Part shown: positions 32,582 to 39,582 of the stretch, one piece after another
Numbering within the stretch: the stretch's first letter is position 1
Layout of the letters: each line of letters opens with the position of its first letter
Assembly: GCA_023139775.1 (NCBI GenBank)
Contig: JAGLMY010000163.1
Location: 1 to 39,582, forward strand
From: a bacterium
GTDB lineage: Bacteria; Oederibacteriota; JAAXVQ01; JAUVAV01
DNA length: 39,582 nucleotides
Reading direction: 5' to 3'
Program-made: the position numbers and the translations under genes
Notes under the pieces: model-generated
Databases searched by the model: none
The model's input: the letters and a program-made list of their open reading frames with translations, nothing else
Told to the model about the DNA's origin: nothing

Positions 32582-33328
32582 TTATTTTTTGTTTTCCGGT
32601 AATTTCACCTCAATTGTCATACCGGGTTTTAATATTTTATCAGGATTGACAAAGACCACTTTTACACCATAGACCAGACGTGCGCGCTCATTGCGCGTTT
32701 GTACATTCTTGGGTGTAAACTCGGCTTGATCACGTATCCTGGCAATAGTACCGACAAATTTCTTTTCCGGCATTTCCGGCAGAATACCCTGTACTTCCAT
32801 GCCCTGTGAAAGCACAGCCAGTTTGGGCTGCTCTACATATATATACGCCCATACTTCTTCAATATTGGTCAACGTCACCAATTGCATGCCCGGAGCAACC
32901 AACTCACCAACTTTTTTGTATATGTGCTCCACACGTCCGGATCGCGCAGCTTGAATCAGGCACCACTCCATAGCCAACTTTGCCTTATCCCGTTGGAACT
33001 TGAGTTTATCAAAATCCGCTTGAGTTAAAGATCCGCTTTTTAATAACCGCTGGGCCCGATCGAATTCCTTGGCTGCCAAATCGGCTGCCAGTTTCAAGTC
33101 TTCTCCTGCCAAGGTAAGGAGTACTTGATCTTTTTCCACGGCATCCCCTTCTTTAACTAAACTGGAATTGATCACTGAGGATACACGAGCAGATAGTGTG
33201 ATCTCAGTACCTTCAATCGTCCCGGCATACAAAAAGTCTCCTGGTCGTGTAAACCACCAAATGGCAAAGCCTATGCCGGCTAAAACCAGCAGCGCAATAA
33301 CTGGTCTGAGTTTGTGCGTTTTTTTCAT
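32582..33328 (-). CDS. HlyD-family membrane fusion protein (YbhG-like)
   Basis: The 248-residue periplasmic adaptor has an N-terminal TM anchor (about 9-26), a lipoyl/barrel-sandwich half (TIEGTEITLSARVSSVI ... VKEGDAVEKDQVLLTL), a short alpha-helical hairpin (about 78-115, AAKEFDRAQRLLKSGSLTQ), the second lipoyl half (AARSGRVEHIYKKVGELVAPG) and a beta-barrel domain ending KPGMTIEVKLP. It links the inner-membrane ABC pump to a TolC channel. It is shorter than E. coli YbhG, mainly in the hairpin. It starts 15 bases after the tolC-like gene stop. Upstream AAAGGGG gives a ribosome binding site. Confidence 0.94.
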   Translation of the reverse strand: MKKTHKLRPVIALLVLAGIGFAIWWFTRPGDFLYAGTIEGTEITLSARVSSVINSSLVKEGDAVEKDQVLLTLAGEDLKLAADLAAKEFDRAQRLLKSGSLTQADFDKLKFQRDKAKLAMEWCLIQAARSGRVEHIYKKVGELVAPGMQLVTLTNIEEVWAYIYVEQPKLAVLSQGMEVQGILPEMPEKKFVGTIARIRDQAEFTPKNVQTRNERARLVYGVKVVFVNPDKILKPGMTIEVKLPENKK

Positions 33329-33343
33329 AATTAATTCCCCTTT

Positions 33344-34708
33344 CTAAGACAAACTATCCAGCAATGCCAGCTGGATTAAAATTTGGGTATCAGTGATCGC
33401 GGCTTGTGTGCTTGCTTCCAGGACGCGTAAATTAGCTCCCTGTACTTCCAAATATTTCACCCGTCCTGCCTGATAGGCTTTGTACACCAAGTGTGCCAGG
33501 GCTTCAGAATGTTGAACAGCTTTGACATTGAGCTTCTGAACATCCATCAGCTGAACAAACCGATCCTGCGCATTTTCCCAGGTCAATTGTAACTTTCTTT
33601 TTGTCTGCTCCTGCAACGCCTCACGTGCTTGGACTTGTGCTGCTTGCTCTCTGACGAGCGCGCCGGTCCGGCCATTTTGCCATAACGGCCAACTTACCGC
33701 GGCGCTGACTACAGTCTGGTGTACTTCCTCCAGAACCGAACCATTGGGATAATCCAAACTGGTTTTAGCCTGCACATAGACTTGCGGCCAATACCCGGAA
33801 CCCGCACTGCGCGCCATTTGTTGCGCTGCCTCAGTGAGTGCGACCAGAGAGCGCAGATTCGGGTGTTCTGTACTCAACCGCCCCTTTTGTGCTGATTCCA
33901 ACTTGGCTTGGGAAATATCCGTTAGGTCCAGGGTAATTATTATTGTGGGTTGAGCCACTCCCCGGGGCAGTCGTTTGGTCTGTTTTTCTCCCAAAGGCAG
34001 GTTCACATCCATTTCTGCGTCCTGCCCCATCAGATTGAGAAGTGTCCGAATGGCGGCTGCCAAGTCGTTTCTGGCTTCGCGTAACTGCCGTTTTCGGGCA
34101 ATCACATCCAATTCGCTGGAAAGATAATCAATCCGGCTGGACGCCCCAACTTGAGCTTTGGCCTGAATATCACGGTTCTGGGCCTTGACCAATTGGAGTG
34201 CTTCCAGTAAAAGATTCACGCGCTCCAAAGCAAGCTGCGTCTGAAAATATACCAAGCGGGTTTGCAGGCGTACTTCTCGCTCCCAAGCGGATATTTCGCT
34301 CTGCTTGGCATCTGCAACCCTATGTAAGGCCGCGGCGCCGGCGCGAATGGCAAAAGAATCCCAGATATTCCAGACCGCTTGCAGTCCCAGGGAATAATTC
34401 AGATTATCTCCCATGGCCAATTTCATGGGTTCGGCATTGGGCAAAGGCAAGGCGATCTCGAATTCCGGGACTTCAGTAACATAATTAACACTACCTTCCA
34501 GGCTGAGCTTTGGCCACAACAAGGCTGACTGACTACCGGCTTTGGCACGAGCAGCTCTCCACTCCTGCTGTTTGGCTTTGAGCTGCGGAGAATGGGTCAA
34601 TGCTTGTTTTTCTGCTTGGTCTAAGGTGATCTGTATTCGCTGCGCTTCACCCCAAACCGAACCGGCCAACATTATGATAAGACTTAAACCTAGCATGCTT
34701 CGTTTCAT
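33344..34708 (-). CDS. TolC-family outer-membrane efflux protein
   Basis: The 454-residue protein has a signal peptide (MKRSMLGLSLIIMLAGSVWG) followed by ITLDQAEKQALTHSPQLKAK, the classic outer-membrane efflux protein start. Two homologous halves of long helices and short barrel strands follow (LSLEGSVNYVTEVPE; YWPQVYVQAKTSLDYP). The ATG at 34708 is chosen because GGAGG lies 8 bases upstream; an in-frame GTG two codons earlier is less likely. It supplies the outer-membrane exit for the ABC pump of the same operon, unlike E. coli ybhGFSR, which uses a TolC encoded elsewhere. Confidence 0.94.
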   Translation of the reverse strand: MKRSMLGLSLIIMLAGSVWGEAQRIQITLDQAEKQALTHSPQLKAKQQEWRAARAKAGSQSALLWPKLSLEGSVNYVTEVPEFEIALPLPNAEPMKLAMGDNLNYSLGLQAVWNIWDSFAIRAGAAALHRVADAKQSEISAWEREVRLQTRLVYFQTQLALERVNLLLEALQLVKAQNRDIQAKAQVGASSRIDYLSSELDVIARKRQLREARNDLAAAIRTLLNLMGQDAEMDVNLPLGEKQTKRLPRGVAQPTIIITLDLTDISQAKLESAQKGRLSTEHPNLRSLVALTEAAQQMARSAGSGYWPQVYVQAKTSLDYPNGSVLEEVHQTVVSAAVSWPLWQNGRTGALVREQAAQVQAREALQEQTKRKLQLTWENAQDRFVQLMDVQKLNVKAVQHSEALAHLVYKAYQAGRVKYLEVQGANLRVLEASTQAAITDTQILIQLALLDSLS

Positions 34709-34750
34709 GATCACCGGCCTCCTGTAATATGTCAGTAAACTAATGAAAAG

Positions 34751-34849
34751 AAAATTAACCGCCGATGAACGCCGATAAATACGGATTACAGATTAAATTT
34801 TTTTTATATCTTAAGCTATAAATATCTGCGTTCATCGGCGGTTAATTTT
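34751..34849. repeat. Perfect 22-bp inverted-repeat element between tetR and tolC
   Basis: Arms 34751-34772 and 34828-34849 are perfect complements (core TTAACCGCCGATGAACGC) with a 55-base AT-rich centre. The CCGCCGATGAACGC sequence belongs to a widely distributed bacterial palindromic repeat type. It differs from the element at 32442-32581. Confidence 0.85.
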
Positions 34850-34893
34850 GGTTCCTGTTTATCCGGATTAGGTTTTTCCCGCTTCACTGACAT
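34816..34893 (-). CDS. Small ORF (25 aa) downstream of tetR, tail supplied by a repeat
   Basis: AAGGAGG lies 8 bases before the ATG at 34893, as good as any ribosome binding site in the window. The product MSVKREKPNPDKQEPKLTAD ends in ERRYL. The last third (TADERRYL) is encoded by an arm of the palindromic element, so this may be a once longer gene truncated by insertion. The function is unknown, and the ORF may not be expressed as a stable protein. Confidence 0.4.
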   Translation of the reverse strand: MSVKREKPNPDKQEPKLTADERRYL

Positions 34894-34907
34894 GATACGG
34901 CCTCCTT

Positions 34908-35657
34908 TCATTTCCGACTGCTTTTTTGCTTGGGCTTCGTACTGCCCTTTTTCTGATCTTTCTCCATACTTTTCAAGAATGCCTCAAATCGTTTTTCCCA
35001 TTGTTTCTCATCCAATCCTTGCATATCCATAGGTACTATACCGCGCAGCACCATATCCAGCCGTTTTTCAATTACTTTGTCTGAAAGTATATACGGCACA
35101 GCTGTTTTTTTAACCAGATCATAAGGTGGGCGCAGCCTCACCCGTTCCAATACAGCTGCCATAATGACCGGTCCGAGCATGGCGCCCATAAAATAGGTCA
35201 TCACCAAAGGCAGCGGCGCCTTGGCAACCACCCCCTGCTTTTGGCATTCCCGCAGCAAACGGACGAGGACGATCCCGTGCCGGGGAACAAACTCCTCCAG
35301 CATACGTACTAATTGCCGGTTGCCGTCCAGGACATCCTTAATCATGGCTACCACCAGTTTGCGATTGTCCCGGCCAAAAAAAACCAGGGTCCGGATGGCT
35401 TTACGCAATTGCTCTTCAGTATCCTTCCCGCTCTCAATCTCTAAGGTGAATTTCCTGAAAAACTCCTCATAAAATGAGGATGTAACTCGTTGGATAAAGG
35501 CTTCTTTATTTTTAAAATGATAATGAAACATCCCCAGATTGACACCGGCTTTTTTCGCCACTGTCCGCATAGACAGACCGGAATAACCGGTAGTGGGCAA
35601 AAGTTCCAAAGCGGCTTTGATAAGTTTTTCGTCCGTGTTTTTTGAGGGTCTGCTCAT
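34908..35657 (-). CDS. TetR-family transcriptional regulator (CecR-like position)
   Basis: The 249-residue protein has an N-terminal helix-turn-helix: LIKAALELLPTTGYSGLSMR then TVAKKAGVNLGMFHYHFKNK (about 13-52). A C-terminal ligand-binding helical domain and a basic tail (KGSTKPKQKSSRK) follow. The ATG at 35657 precedes the conserved SRPSKNTDEKLIKAAL, with AAGGAG 11 bases upstream; 15 extra in-frame codons lie in a hairpin region and are unlikely. It is the first gene of the efflux operon, as cecR is for ybhGFSR, and probably represses the promoter at 35871-35899 until an inducer binds. Confidence 0.94.
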   Translation of the reverse strand: MSRPSKNTDEKLIKAALELLPTTGYSGLSMRTVAKKAGVNLGMFHYHFKNKEAFIQRVTSSFYEEFFRKFTLEIESGKDTEEQLRKAIRTLVFFGRDNRKLVVAMIKDVLDGNRQLVRMLEEFVPRHGIVLVRLLRECQKQGVVAKAPLPLVMTYFMGAMLGPVIMAAVLERVRLRPPYDLVKKTAVPYILSDKVIEKRLDMVLRGIVPMDMQGLDEKQWEKRFEAFLKSMEKDQKKGSTKPKQKSSRK

Positions 35658-35682
35658 TTTTATCCGGCTCCTTAACGTGTTT

Positions 35683-35720
35683 TCGTTTCCGCGATGAGTC
35701 AAAACCCATCGCGGAAACGA
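35683..35720 (-). other. Leader hairpin just upstream of tetR
   Basis: Perfect 14-bp arms (35683-35696, 35707-35720; TCGTTTCCGCGATG and its complement) flank a 10-base loop. It lies 26 bases before the tetR start in the transcribed leader. No U-run follows, so it is more likely to affect mRNA stability or translation than to terminate. Confidence 0.55.
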
Positions 35721-35794
35721 GTGAATGTCGCTGCCCTGACCTGAGTAATCGTTAAAAGGTTAGGACGCTTCGCTGCAGGCGAACAACTCACGTC

Positions 35795-35828
35795 AACAGA
35801 ACCACAGGTGCAAACCTGTGGTTCTGTT
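35795..35828 (-). other. Second leader hairpin upstream of tetR
   Basis: Perfect 15-bp arms (35795-35809, 35814-35828; AACAGAACCACAGGT and its complement) with a 4-base GCAA-type loop. It lies between the promoter at 35871-35899 and the other leader hairpin. Its role is unknown. Confidence 0.6.
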
Positions 35829-35840
35829 ATACTTACTATT

Positions 35841-35899
35841 TAATTATACACAGCGTATAGTTTAATTAAATCTATACGCTGTGTATAATTATTTGTCAA
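35841..35899 (-). promoter_or_regulatory. Promoter and palindromic operator of the tetR-efflux operon
   Basis: On the minus strand TTGACA (35894-35899) and TATAGA (35871-35876) are spaced by 17 bases. They lie in a 51-bp inverted repeat with perfect 20-bp arms (35841-35860 and 35872-35891). Each arm holds a 15-bp box TATAC-N5-GTATA (35845-35859, 35873-35887), and the centre TTTAATTAAA is itself palindromic. This is the expected form of a TetR-dimer operator pair that blocks the promoter. It is about 215 bases upstream of tetR. Confidence 0.8.
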
Positions 35900-35937
35900 C
35901 TCCGGGTTAAATATTTATCGCGCTGGGAGGGTGAGTC

Positions 35938-35965
35938 GTAGAGATGCGATTAATCGCGTCTCTAC
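35938..35965. repeat. GTAGAGA-type palindromic repeat
   Basis: GTAGAGATGCGATT and AATCGCGTCTCTAC form a 14-bp inverted repeat with one mismatch. Elements of this GTAGAGACGCGATTAATCGC type are common in bacterial genomes. The remaining 35966-36111 shows no gene. Confidence 0.65.
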
Positions 35966-36111
35966 AGTATCCGGTCAAAAGGGAAGAGAGGTCAGGCCGG
36001 GAACGATTATACCTCCCGGAGAATACGAACCAATATAAAAAAGGGGTGAGGGGCATGAATTGCCGGCGCGAATTTTCCCCTTCAAACCGCTGCTGTGTTT
36101 ATTTCCGTTGC

Positions 36112-36480
36112 TTAAATATTCTCGCTTTTAATATATTTTTGATTCAGCCATACCAACGAGGTAATGGTTAACTCTTGCCAGGAAATTTCCGGATTGCATT
36201 GGAACACAATAGTGTACCGTTCTTTTTCCGGCATATCGTTTAATTTCATAATCCAGGTAACAATTTCCTTAATGCCGGCTGAGTTTATAAACTTCAGTTC
36301 CGTCACGTCCACAAACACTTTTCTCATATGCTTAGCTTGTATGTTTTTATGCACTTCTTCAAAAAATGTCAAAAGATTTTTGTTGGCATTGCTAATATCA
36401 ACACTGCCGCTTATGGTAACGGTGTCGTCTTTGGCTTGAAGCCGGATACCGTTGCTTTCGATGGGTTTGATATTTAACAT
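36112..36480 (-). CDS. STAS-like regulator (slr1659/SiaC-type anti-sigma antagonist)
   Basis: This 122-residue protein has alternating strands and helices with KVFVDVTELKFINSAGIKEI (about 54-73), the STAS-like segment whose serine is phosphorylated in anti-sigma antagonists (here in NSAG). WQELTITSLVWLNQKYI follows at the C-terminus. It starts 2 bases after the stop of the HATPase-like gene. Such pairs act in partner-switching control of signalling or secretion. Family assignment is from pattern and pairing. Confidence 0.6.
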   Translation of the reverse strand: MLNIKPIESNGIRLQAKDDTVTISGSVDISNANKNLLTFFEEVHKNIQAKHMRKVFVDVTELKFINSAGIKEIVTWIMKLNDMPEKERYTIVFQCNPEISWQELTITSLVWLNQKYIKSENI

Positions 36481-36482
36481 GA

Positions 36483-36974
36483 TTATCGTTCCTCCTCAAA
36501 ATAGAACATAGCTTTCACTTCCAAAAGATCATTATCCATATATTGCGCACTAATTTTCGGTCCCGCTTCAAAATTTATGCGTGCCAACCCGATATTGGCC
36601 TGGCCGGCTTTGGTGTTCACCGATTCTTTCAGCTTTTTAATATAATATTCCAGGGCATTGGCAGTTGCCATTTCACTGAGTGTTTGAAATAGCTTTTCTA
36701 CCCGAGGCTTGCACGCATAATTAAAAACACTGACTTCCAGAGGTGTGCAGGAAAAATTCTTAATGCATAAACGAACTCCTGGTTTTTCCGAATACTTGAT
36801 CCCATTCTCCAGCAACTCTGAAACTGTCAATACGACTTTATTCTTTTTTTTGTCGCACTGCAAGTAGCGCGAGGCAATTTTGTAAATATAGTTCCGGGTA
36901 AACGGCACAAACTCCCAGAACGGGCTAAATGTAATATCTAAAAAACCTTTTTGCTTCGTAACCTGCTCAAGCAT
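36483..36974 (-). CDS. HATPase-like regulator (slr1658/SiaB-type) paired with STAS protein
   Basis: From the ATG at 36974 (AGGGGGAGCGAGAGT upstream) the product has 163 residues. The motif KNKVVLTVSELLENGIKYS (about 50-68) resembles the N box of GHKL ATPases. Later G boxes are weak, and NIGLARINFEAGPKISAQY lies in the C-terminal half. A longer reading frame begins at 37139, but its first 55 codons fall in palindromic repeats (37016-37114), so I reject that start. With the STAS gene it forms a two-gene partner-switching-like module; the target is unknown. Confidence 0.6.
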   Translation of the reverse strand: MLEQVTKQKGFLDITFSPFWEFVPFTRNYIYKIASRYLQCDKKKNKVVLTVSELLENGIKYSEKPGVRLCIKNFSCTPLEVSVFNYACKPRVEKLFQTLSEMATANALEYYIKKLKESVNTKAGQANIGLARINFEAGPKISAQYMDNDLLEVKAMFYFEEER

Positions 36975-37015
36975 ACTCTCGCTCCCCCTTTTCATCGTCT
37001 TCCCATAAATCATCC

Positions 37016-37114
37016 CCGCACTGAAGTGCGGAGTCTTCAGGTAACCCTCACCCTTTATCCCTCTCCCTAAGGGTAGAGAGGCTGCGGAAACTCCGGACTT
37101 TAGTTCGGGGTTTC
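37016..37114. repeat. Cluster of short palindromic repeats
   Basis: CCGCACT-GA-AGTGCGG (37016-37031) is followed by a CCCTCACCC...CCCTCTCCC stretch of a common repeat type. Then comes GAAACTCCGGACT / AGTTCGGGGTTTC (37087-37099, 37102-37114), an inverted repeat with two mismatches. It sits upstream of the regulator pair. 37115-37356 holds nothing recognised. Confidence 0.6.
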
Positions 37115-37356
37115 CTTTGATATATTGAAATTGTGCCATGCTTCCGGGTGTTCCGGTTCCCAGGAAAAGAGCTGGATTCTGAAATTAAAACACCGATTTT
37201 TTATCATAGTTTTCCTTTTAGAACATCGAAGTCCTAAGGAGCTACGTCAGAAAAAAACCCTATCTTTAGCAGTAAAATAATGAAGAAGCTTTTACAGGTC
37301 AATTGTTTCCAACACTGTGATCCGCACAACGTCTTGTTTTCCAAAAGATTGAATGT

Positions 37357-37929
37357 TTATTTAATGCTTTGTCCCATGGAAAAAGATCGGCCAATGATTT
37401 TTCCGATACTGTGATAATTCATGTTATTGTCCGGACAATAAACAAAGGGATTGACCAGCGCTACGTCCGGATGCCCTTGATGATTCAAAACTTTGTCTTC
37501 TGCTTTCACATCCAGTATTTCACCAACAAATTGGGTGTGCGCGCCCAGGTCAAACGTGTGCAGCAACGAACACTCCAAAATTAACGGAAATTCCTGAATG
37601 TACGGCGCATCCACCAACTCGCTTTTTACTGGTATCAGGCCGGTAGCGGCAAATTTATCTTTATTCCGGCCGGGTGCGACACCGAAAAAATCAGCTTCAT
37701 TGGCATACGTGACGGAAGGAATATTAACCGTAAACGCCTTGCGCGCCCTTATGTTTTCATAAGTAAGTCGTGCCGGGCGAACAGAAATGGCAACTGACGG
37801 CGGATCAGAACTACATATGCCTCCCCAAGCCACTGTCATGGCATTGGGTTTTCCATCTTGAGAATAGGTTCCTATTACTAAAACTGGAGTAGGATACAAT
37901 AGGGTTTGTGCTCCGAGTGATCGTTTCAT
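37357..37929 (-). CDS. Flavin reductase family protein (flavoredoxin-like)
   Basis: The 190-residue protein has the FMN-binding split barrel: PTPVLVIGTYSQDGKPNAMT, VAWGGICSSDPPSVAISVRP, the AFTVNIPSVTYANEADFFGV helix region, PGRNKDKF (flavin phosphate contact) and GAHTQFVGEILDVKAED. Flavoredoxins pass electrons in anaerobic sulfur or oxygen-defence metabolism. The ATG at 37929 has GGAG upstream; a GTG two codons earlier is in frame. It is a distinct paralogue of the protein at 4793-5308. It stands alone, with about 280 bases to the divergent membrane-protein gene, in which only short AT-rich and GC-rich palindromes are seen. Confidence 0.9.
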   Translation of the reverse strand: MKRSLGAQTLLYPTPVLVIGTYSQDGKPNAMTVAWGGICSSDPPSVAISVRPARLTYENIRARKAFTVNIPSVTYANEADFFGVAPGRNKDKFAATGLIPVKSELVDAPYIQEFPLILECSLLHTFDLGAHTQFVGEILDVKAEDKVLNHQGHPDVALVNPFVYCPDNNMNYHSIGKIIGRSFSMGQSIK

Positions 37930-38218
37930 GACCACAGTCTCCTTTTCATCTTTGATATAACTATTTTCCCCCCCTCCATTTAGAAAAGCAATGTCTTTTT
38001 ACTTAAATTTTGCCGCCGGGTCGTAGAGAAACCCTTTTGCGGTTAAAAATTAAAAATATTCGTACACGCAGAGGCGCGAAGAAGCCTCTTTTCCTGCTCG
38101 GCTCTGGCTTGTAGCGCCCCTCCGGGGAGGCTTTCAACGTTGCGGTTTTGCTTGCATTTTTTTCACAATTCTTCACAATACAGGTAGGCAACGAAATCAA
38201 CCCAGGGAGGACAAACTC

Positions 38219-38959
38219 ATGCCAGACCTGAATGATAATAACTTGAGCGAAGAGGCACAGCGTACGGCTGCGATTGCCGCTACCAGGCAAGCAGCGCAAA
38301 CTGTCGGTAGTGCTGCTACGACCTTTAAAAGTTGGACTCTTCGGATTGCCGGCGGGTTCGGTATTTTCATTGGCTTGCTCGTATTATTCTTTGGCAATCT
38401 AAACACAGCCTTGATTTTTCTCGGATTCGGCGCAGCCGGATTAGCGTACGGATTAGCGCAAAATATACGCTCCTGGTTACGTGCCTTGGGCGGGTTGGGA
38501 ATAATTATCGCCGGACTCGGATTTCTGTTATTTGGTATTCAAAGTTTTCAAAAAACCAAAGCCAGTGTCAACTGGCCTTCGGCGCCTGCTTCCATAACCA
38601 AGTCAGCAACCCAGCAACACACCTCTATGGGACACGAAGGCAACAACCGGCAAATAATAACGTCTGAAGTGGCTATTATCGAGTATACTTACGCTGTTGG
38701 CAGAGCAACTTTTACCTCTAATCAGATTGCTTTGGGTGAACAAAAGCGCGAAGATACACAGCGCTTGTTGAGCGAATACCCAATCCATAAGCAGCTTCGA
38801 GCTTATTACAATCCCAACAATCCCCGTAACGCTGTATTGGAACCTGGAGTATTATCAGGCAATTTCTTCTTCCTAGCCTTTGGAATTATTATCTGCCTGA
38901 TTGGGCTGTTTTATGCTTTGGGTGCTTTCCGTAAATTTTTGGATGAACTGAGTACCTGA
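38219..38959 (+). CDS. DUF3592-type membrane protein
   Basis: This 246-residue protein has a polar alanine-rich N-terminus. Two to three TM helices follow at about 42-110 (IAGGFGIFIGLLVLFFGN; GGLGIIIAGLGFLLFGI). An extracytoplasmic domain carries the DUF3592 signature (WPSAPASI, VIIEYTYAV-like strand, then YPIHKQLRAYYNPNNPRNAV). A final TM helix (FLAFGIIICLIGLFYALGA) ends it. GGGAGGA precedes the ATG. The family is of unknown function, often found with envelope genes. It diverges from the flavin reductase gene. Confidence 0.8.
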   Translation: MPDLNDNNLSEEAQRTAAIAATRQAAQTVGSAATTFKSWTLRIAGGFGIFIGLLVLFFGNLNTALIFLGFGAAGLAYGLAQNIRSWLRALGGLGIIIAGLGFLLFGIQSFQKTKASVNWPSAPASITKSATQQHTSMGHEGNNRQIITSEVAIIEYTYAVGRATFTSNQIALGEQKREDTQRLLSEYPIHKQLRAYYNPNNPRNAVLEPGVLSGNFFFLAFGIIICLIGLFYALGAFRKFLDELST

Positions 38960-39582
38960 TCGGTCTTATTCCATTCTCTCTAATTGCCTCCTTTCTTGCC
39001 GTACTCTGTCGCTTGCCCGCGTTTACTCTGCTCTTTAGTTGCAACTGCTGTTTTTCTGAATTGTTTTTAACTTCTTTTTATTCCAAATGCATGGGATTTT
39101 TTCCTGTTTTTATTTTTTTTCATTCCTCTTTTTTAAAATATTCTCAACGTGTATTTTTATGTTTTTTCCTTATAAAGTCGGCATCGGTTTTTTTATGTGG
39201 TTTTTTTTCGTGTAAACATCGTTCCTTATGGAAAACATTGGATTTTAAAAGTTTTTTGTGGGTCGTAAAAGTATGTGTTGCACCTGTAGAAACGGCTTAT
39301 TTATAAAAAATTATTCTGTCCGTTTTTCTCAAGCGTTATACTTGTACGAATAACCTAAAAGGTGTTTTTGTTGGTTTTTTTTAATTTTTTATTCCTTTCG
39401 GTATATCTATCTGCTAAAAATTGGTTTTTCCTCTCTCTCTCTTTTTAGATCCTCGCGGTTTTCACTGCTCCTGGAGTCCTGACATACTCCGCTTTTCTCA
39501 TTTATACTTATCAGCGCAAATGCTCCGCTCTATAACTAATTCTAGGAGCCTGAGCTTTTAGTCTGTTTTTTTATGTTGTCAT
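38960..39582. other. T-rich gene-poor tail of the window
   Basis: No convincing gene or RNA is seen. The plus strand is strongly T-rich with long T runs (for example around 39100-39250) and a short CT repeat near 39430-39445. The only open frames have low-complexity F/S-rich products and no ribosome binding site. It may be an AT-rich upstream region of a gene beyond the right edge. Confidence 0.5.

Noticed and set aside
36975-37139. Longer start for the HATPase-like regulator
   Set aside because: The added 55 codons fall in palindromic repeats, and a good ribosome binding site precedes the ATG at 36974.
38003-38299. 98-codon minus-strand ORF overlapping the DUF3592 gene start
   Set aside because: It runs antisense across the promoter and start of a well-supported gene and has an arginine/proline-rich shadow-like product.
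39013-39306. 97-codon plus-strand ORF in the T-rich tail
   Set aside because: The product is low-complexity F/S/L-rich from T runs, and no ribosome binding site is present.

Overview
The window looks like a chromosomal segment from an anaerobic, Gram-negative-type bacterium. Three observations point that way: outer-membrane components (two TolC-like proteins and a beta-barrel protein), a set of oxygen-defence proteins typical of anaerobes (rubredoxin, rubrerythrin, desulfoferrodoxin, ferritin, flavoredoxin-like flavoproteins), and an oxygen-independent class II (B12) ribonucleotide reductase. Strong Shine-Dalgarno sequences precede most genes. Nothing here fixes the phylum; the mix of genes and the many palindromic intergenic repeats would fit a metagenome-derived lineage, but that is inference. 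No rRNA, tRNA or CRISPR array was seen.

Left part, minus strand (1-5.9 kb): an ECF sigma factor, a one-TM putative anti-sigma protein, a CnrX/Spy-like periplasmic sensor and a truncated TolC-like subunit have the same kind of components as metal-responsive Cnr systems. Upstream lies a five-gene redox operon: ferritin, flavin reductase-like protein, ferritin-like protein, rubredoxin (53 aa) and, last, PTS enzyme I.

6.4-11.5 kb, minus strand: a tightly coupled four-gene unit of outer-membrane barrel, secreted TPR protein, sensor histidine kinase with a TPR-type extracytoplasmic region, and OmpR-type regulator. It looks like an undescribed envelope-sensing system. 11.9-16.4 kb, minus strand: an rbr-dfx-nrdJ operon in which nrdJ carries a 414-residue intein directly before its presumed thiyl-radical cysteine.

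16.6-19.2 kb, minus strand: an EamA exporter, a decayed RelE-like toxin with an intact antitoxin, and a two-domain disulfide oxidoreductase. 19.3-23.5 kb, plus strand: a 1400-residue multi-spanning membrane protein ending in the ATP-grasp and swivelling-His domains of PEP synthase/rifampin phosphotransferase.

23.7-27.8 kb is an accessory region: a PD-(D/E)XK-like nuclease, a nucleotidyltransferase with a 53-aa overlapping partner, an MNT-HEPN pair, gene relics and dispersed palindromic repeats. A DksA/TraR-type zinc-finger protein follows.

28.5-35.9 kb, minus strand: a TetR-controlled efflux operon (tetR, small ORF, tolC, hlyD, two ABC ATPases, two permeases) resembling E. coli cecR-ybhGFSR. 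It has a clear promoter inside a 20-bp inverted-repeat operator and two unrelated palindromic elements inserted inside it. 36.1-37.9 kb: a STAS-like/HATPase-like regulator pair and a second flavin reductase. 38.2 kb to the end: a DUF3592-type membrane protein and a strikingly T-rich tail with no convincing gene.
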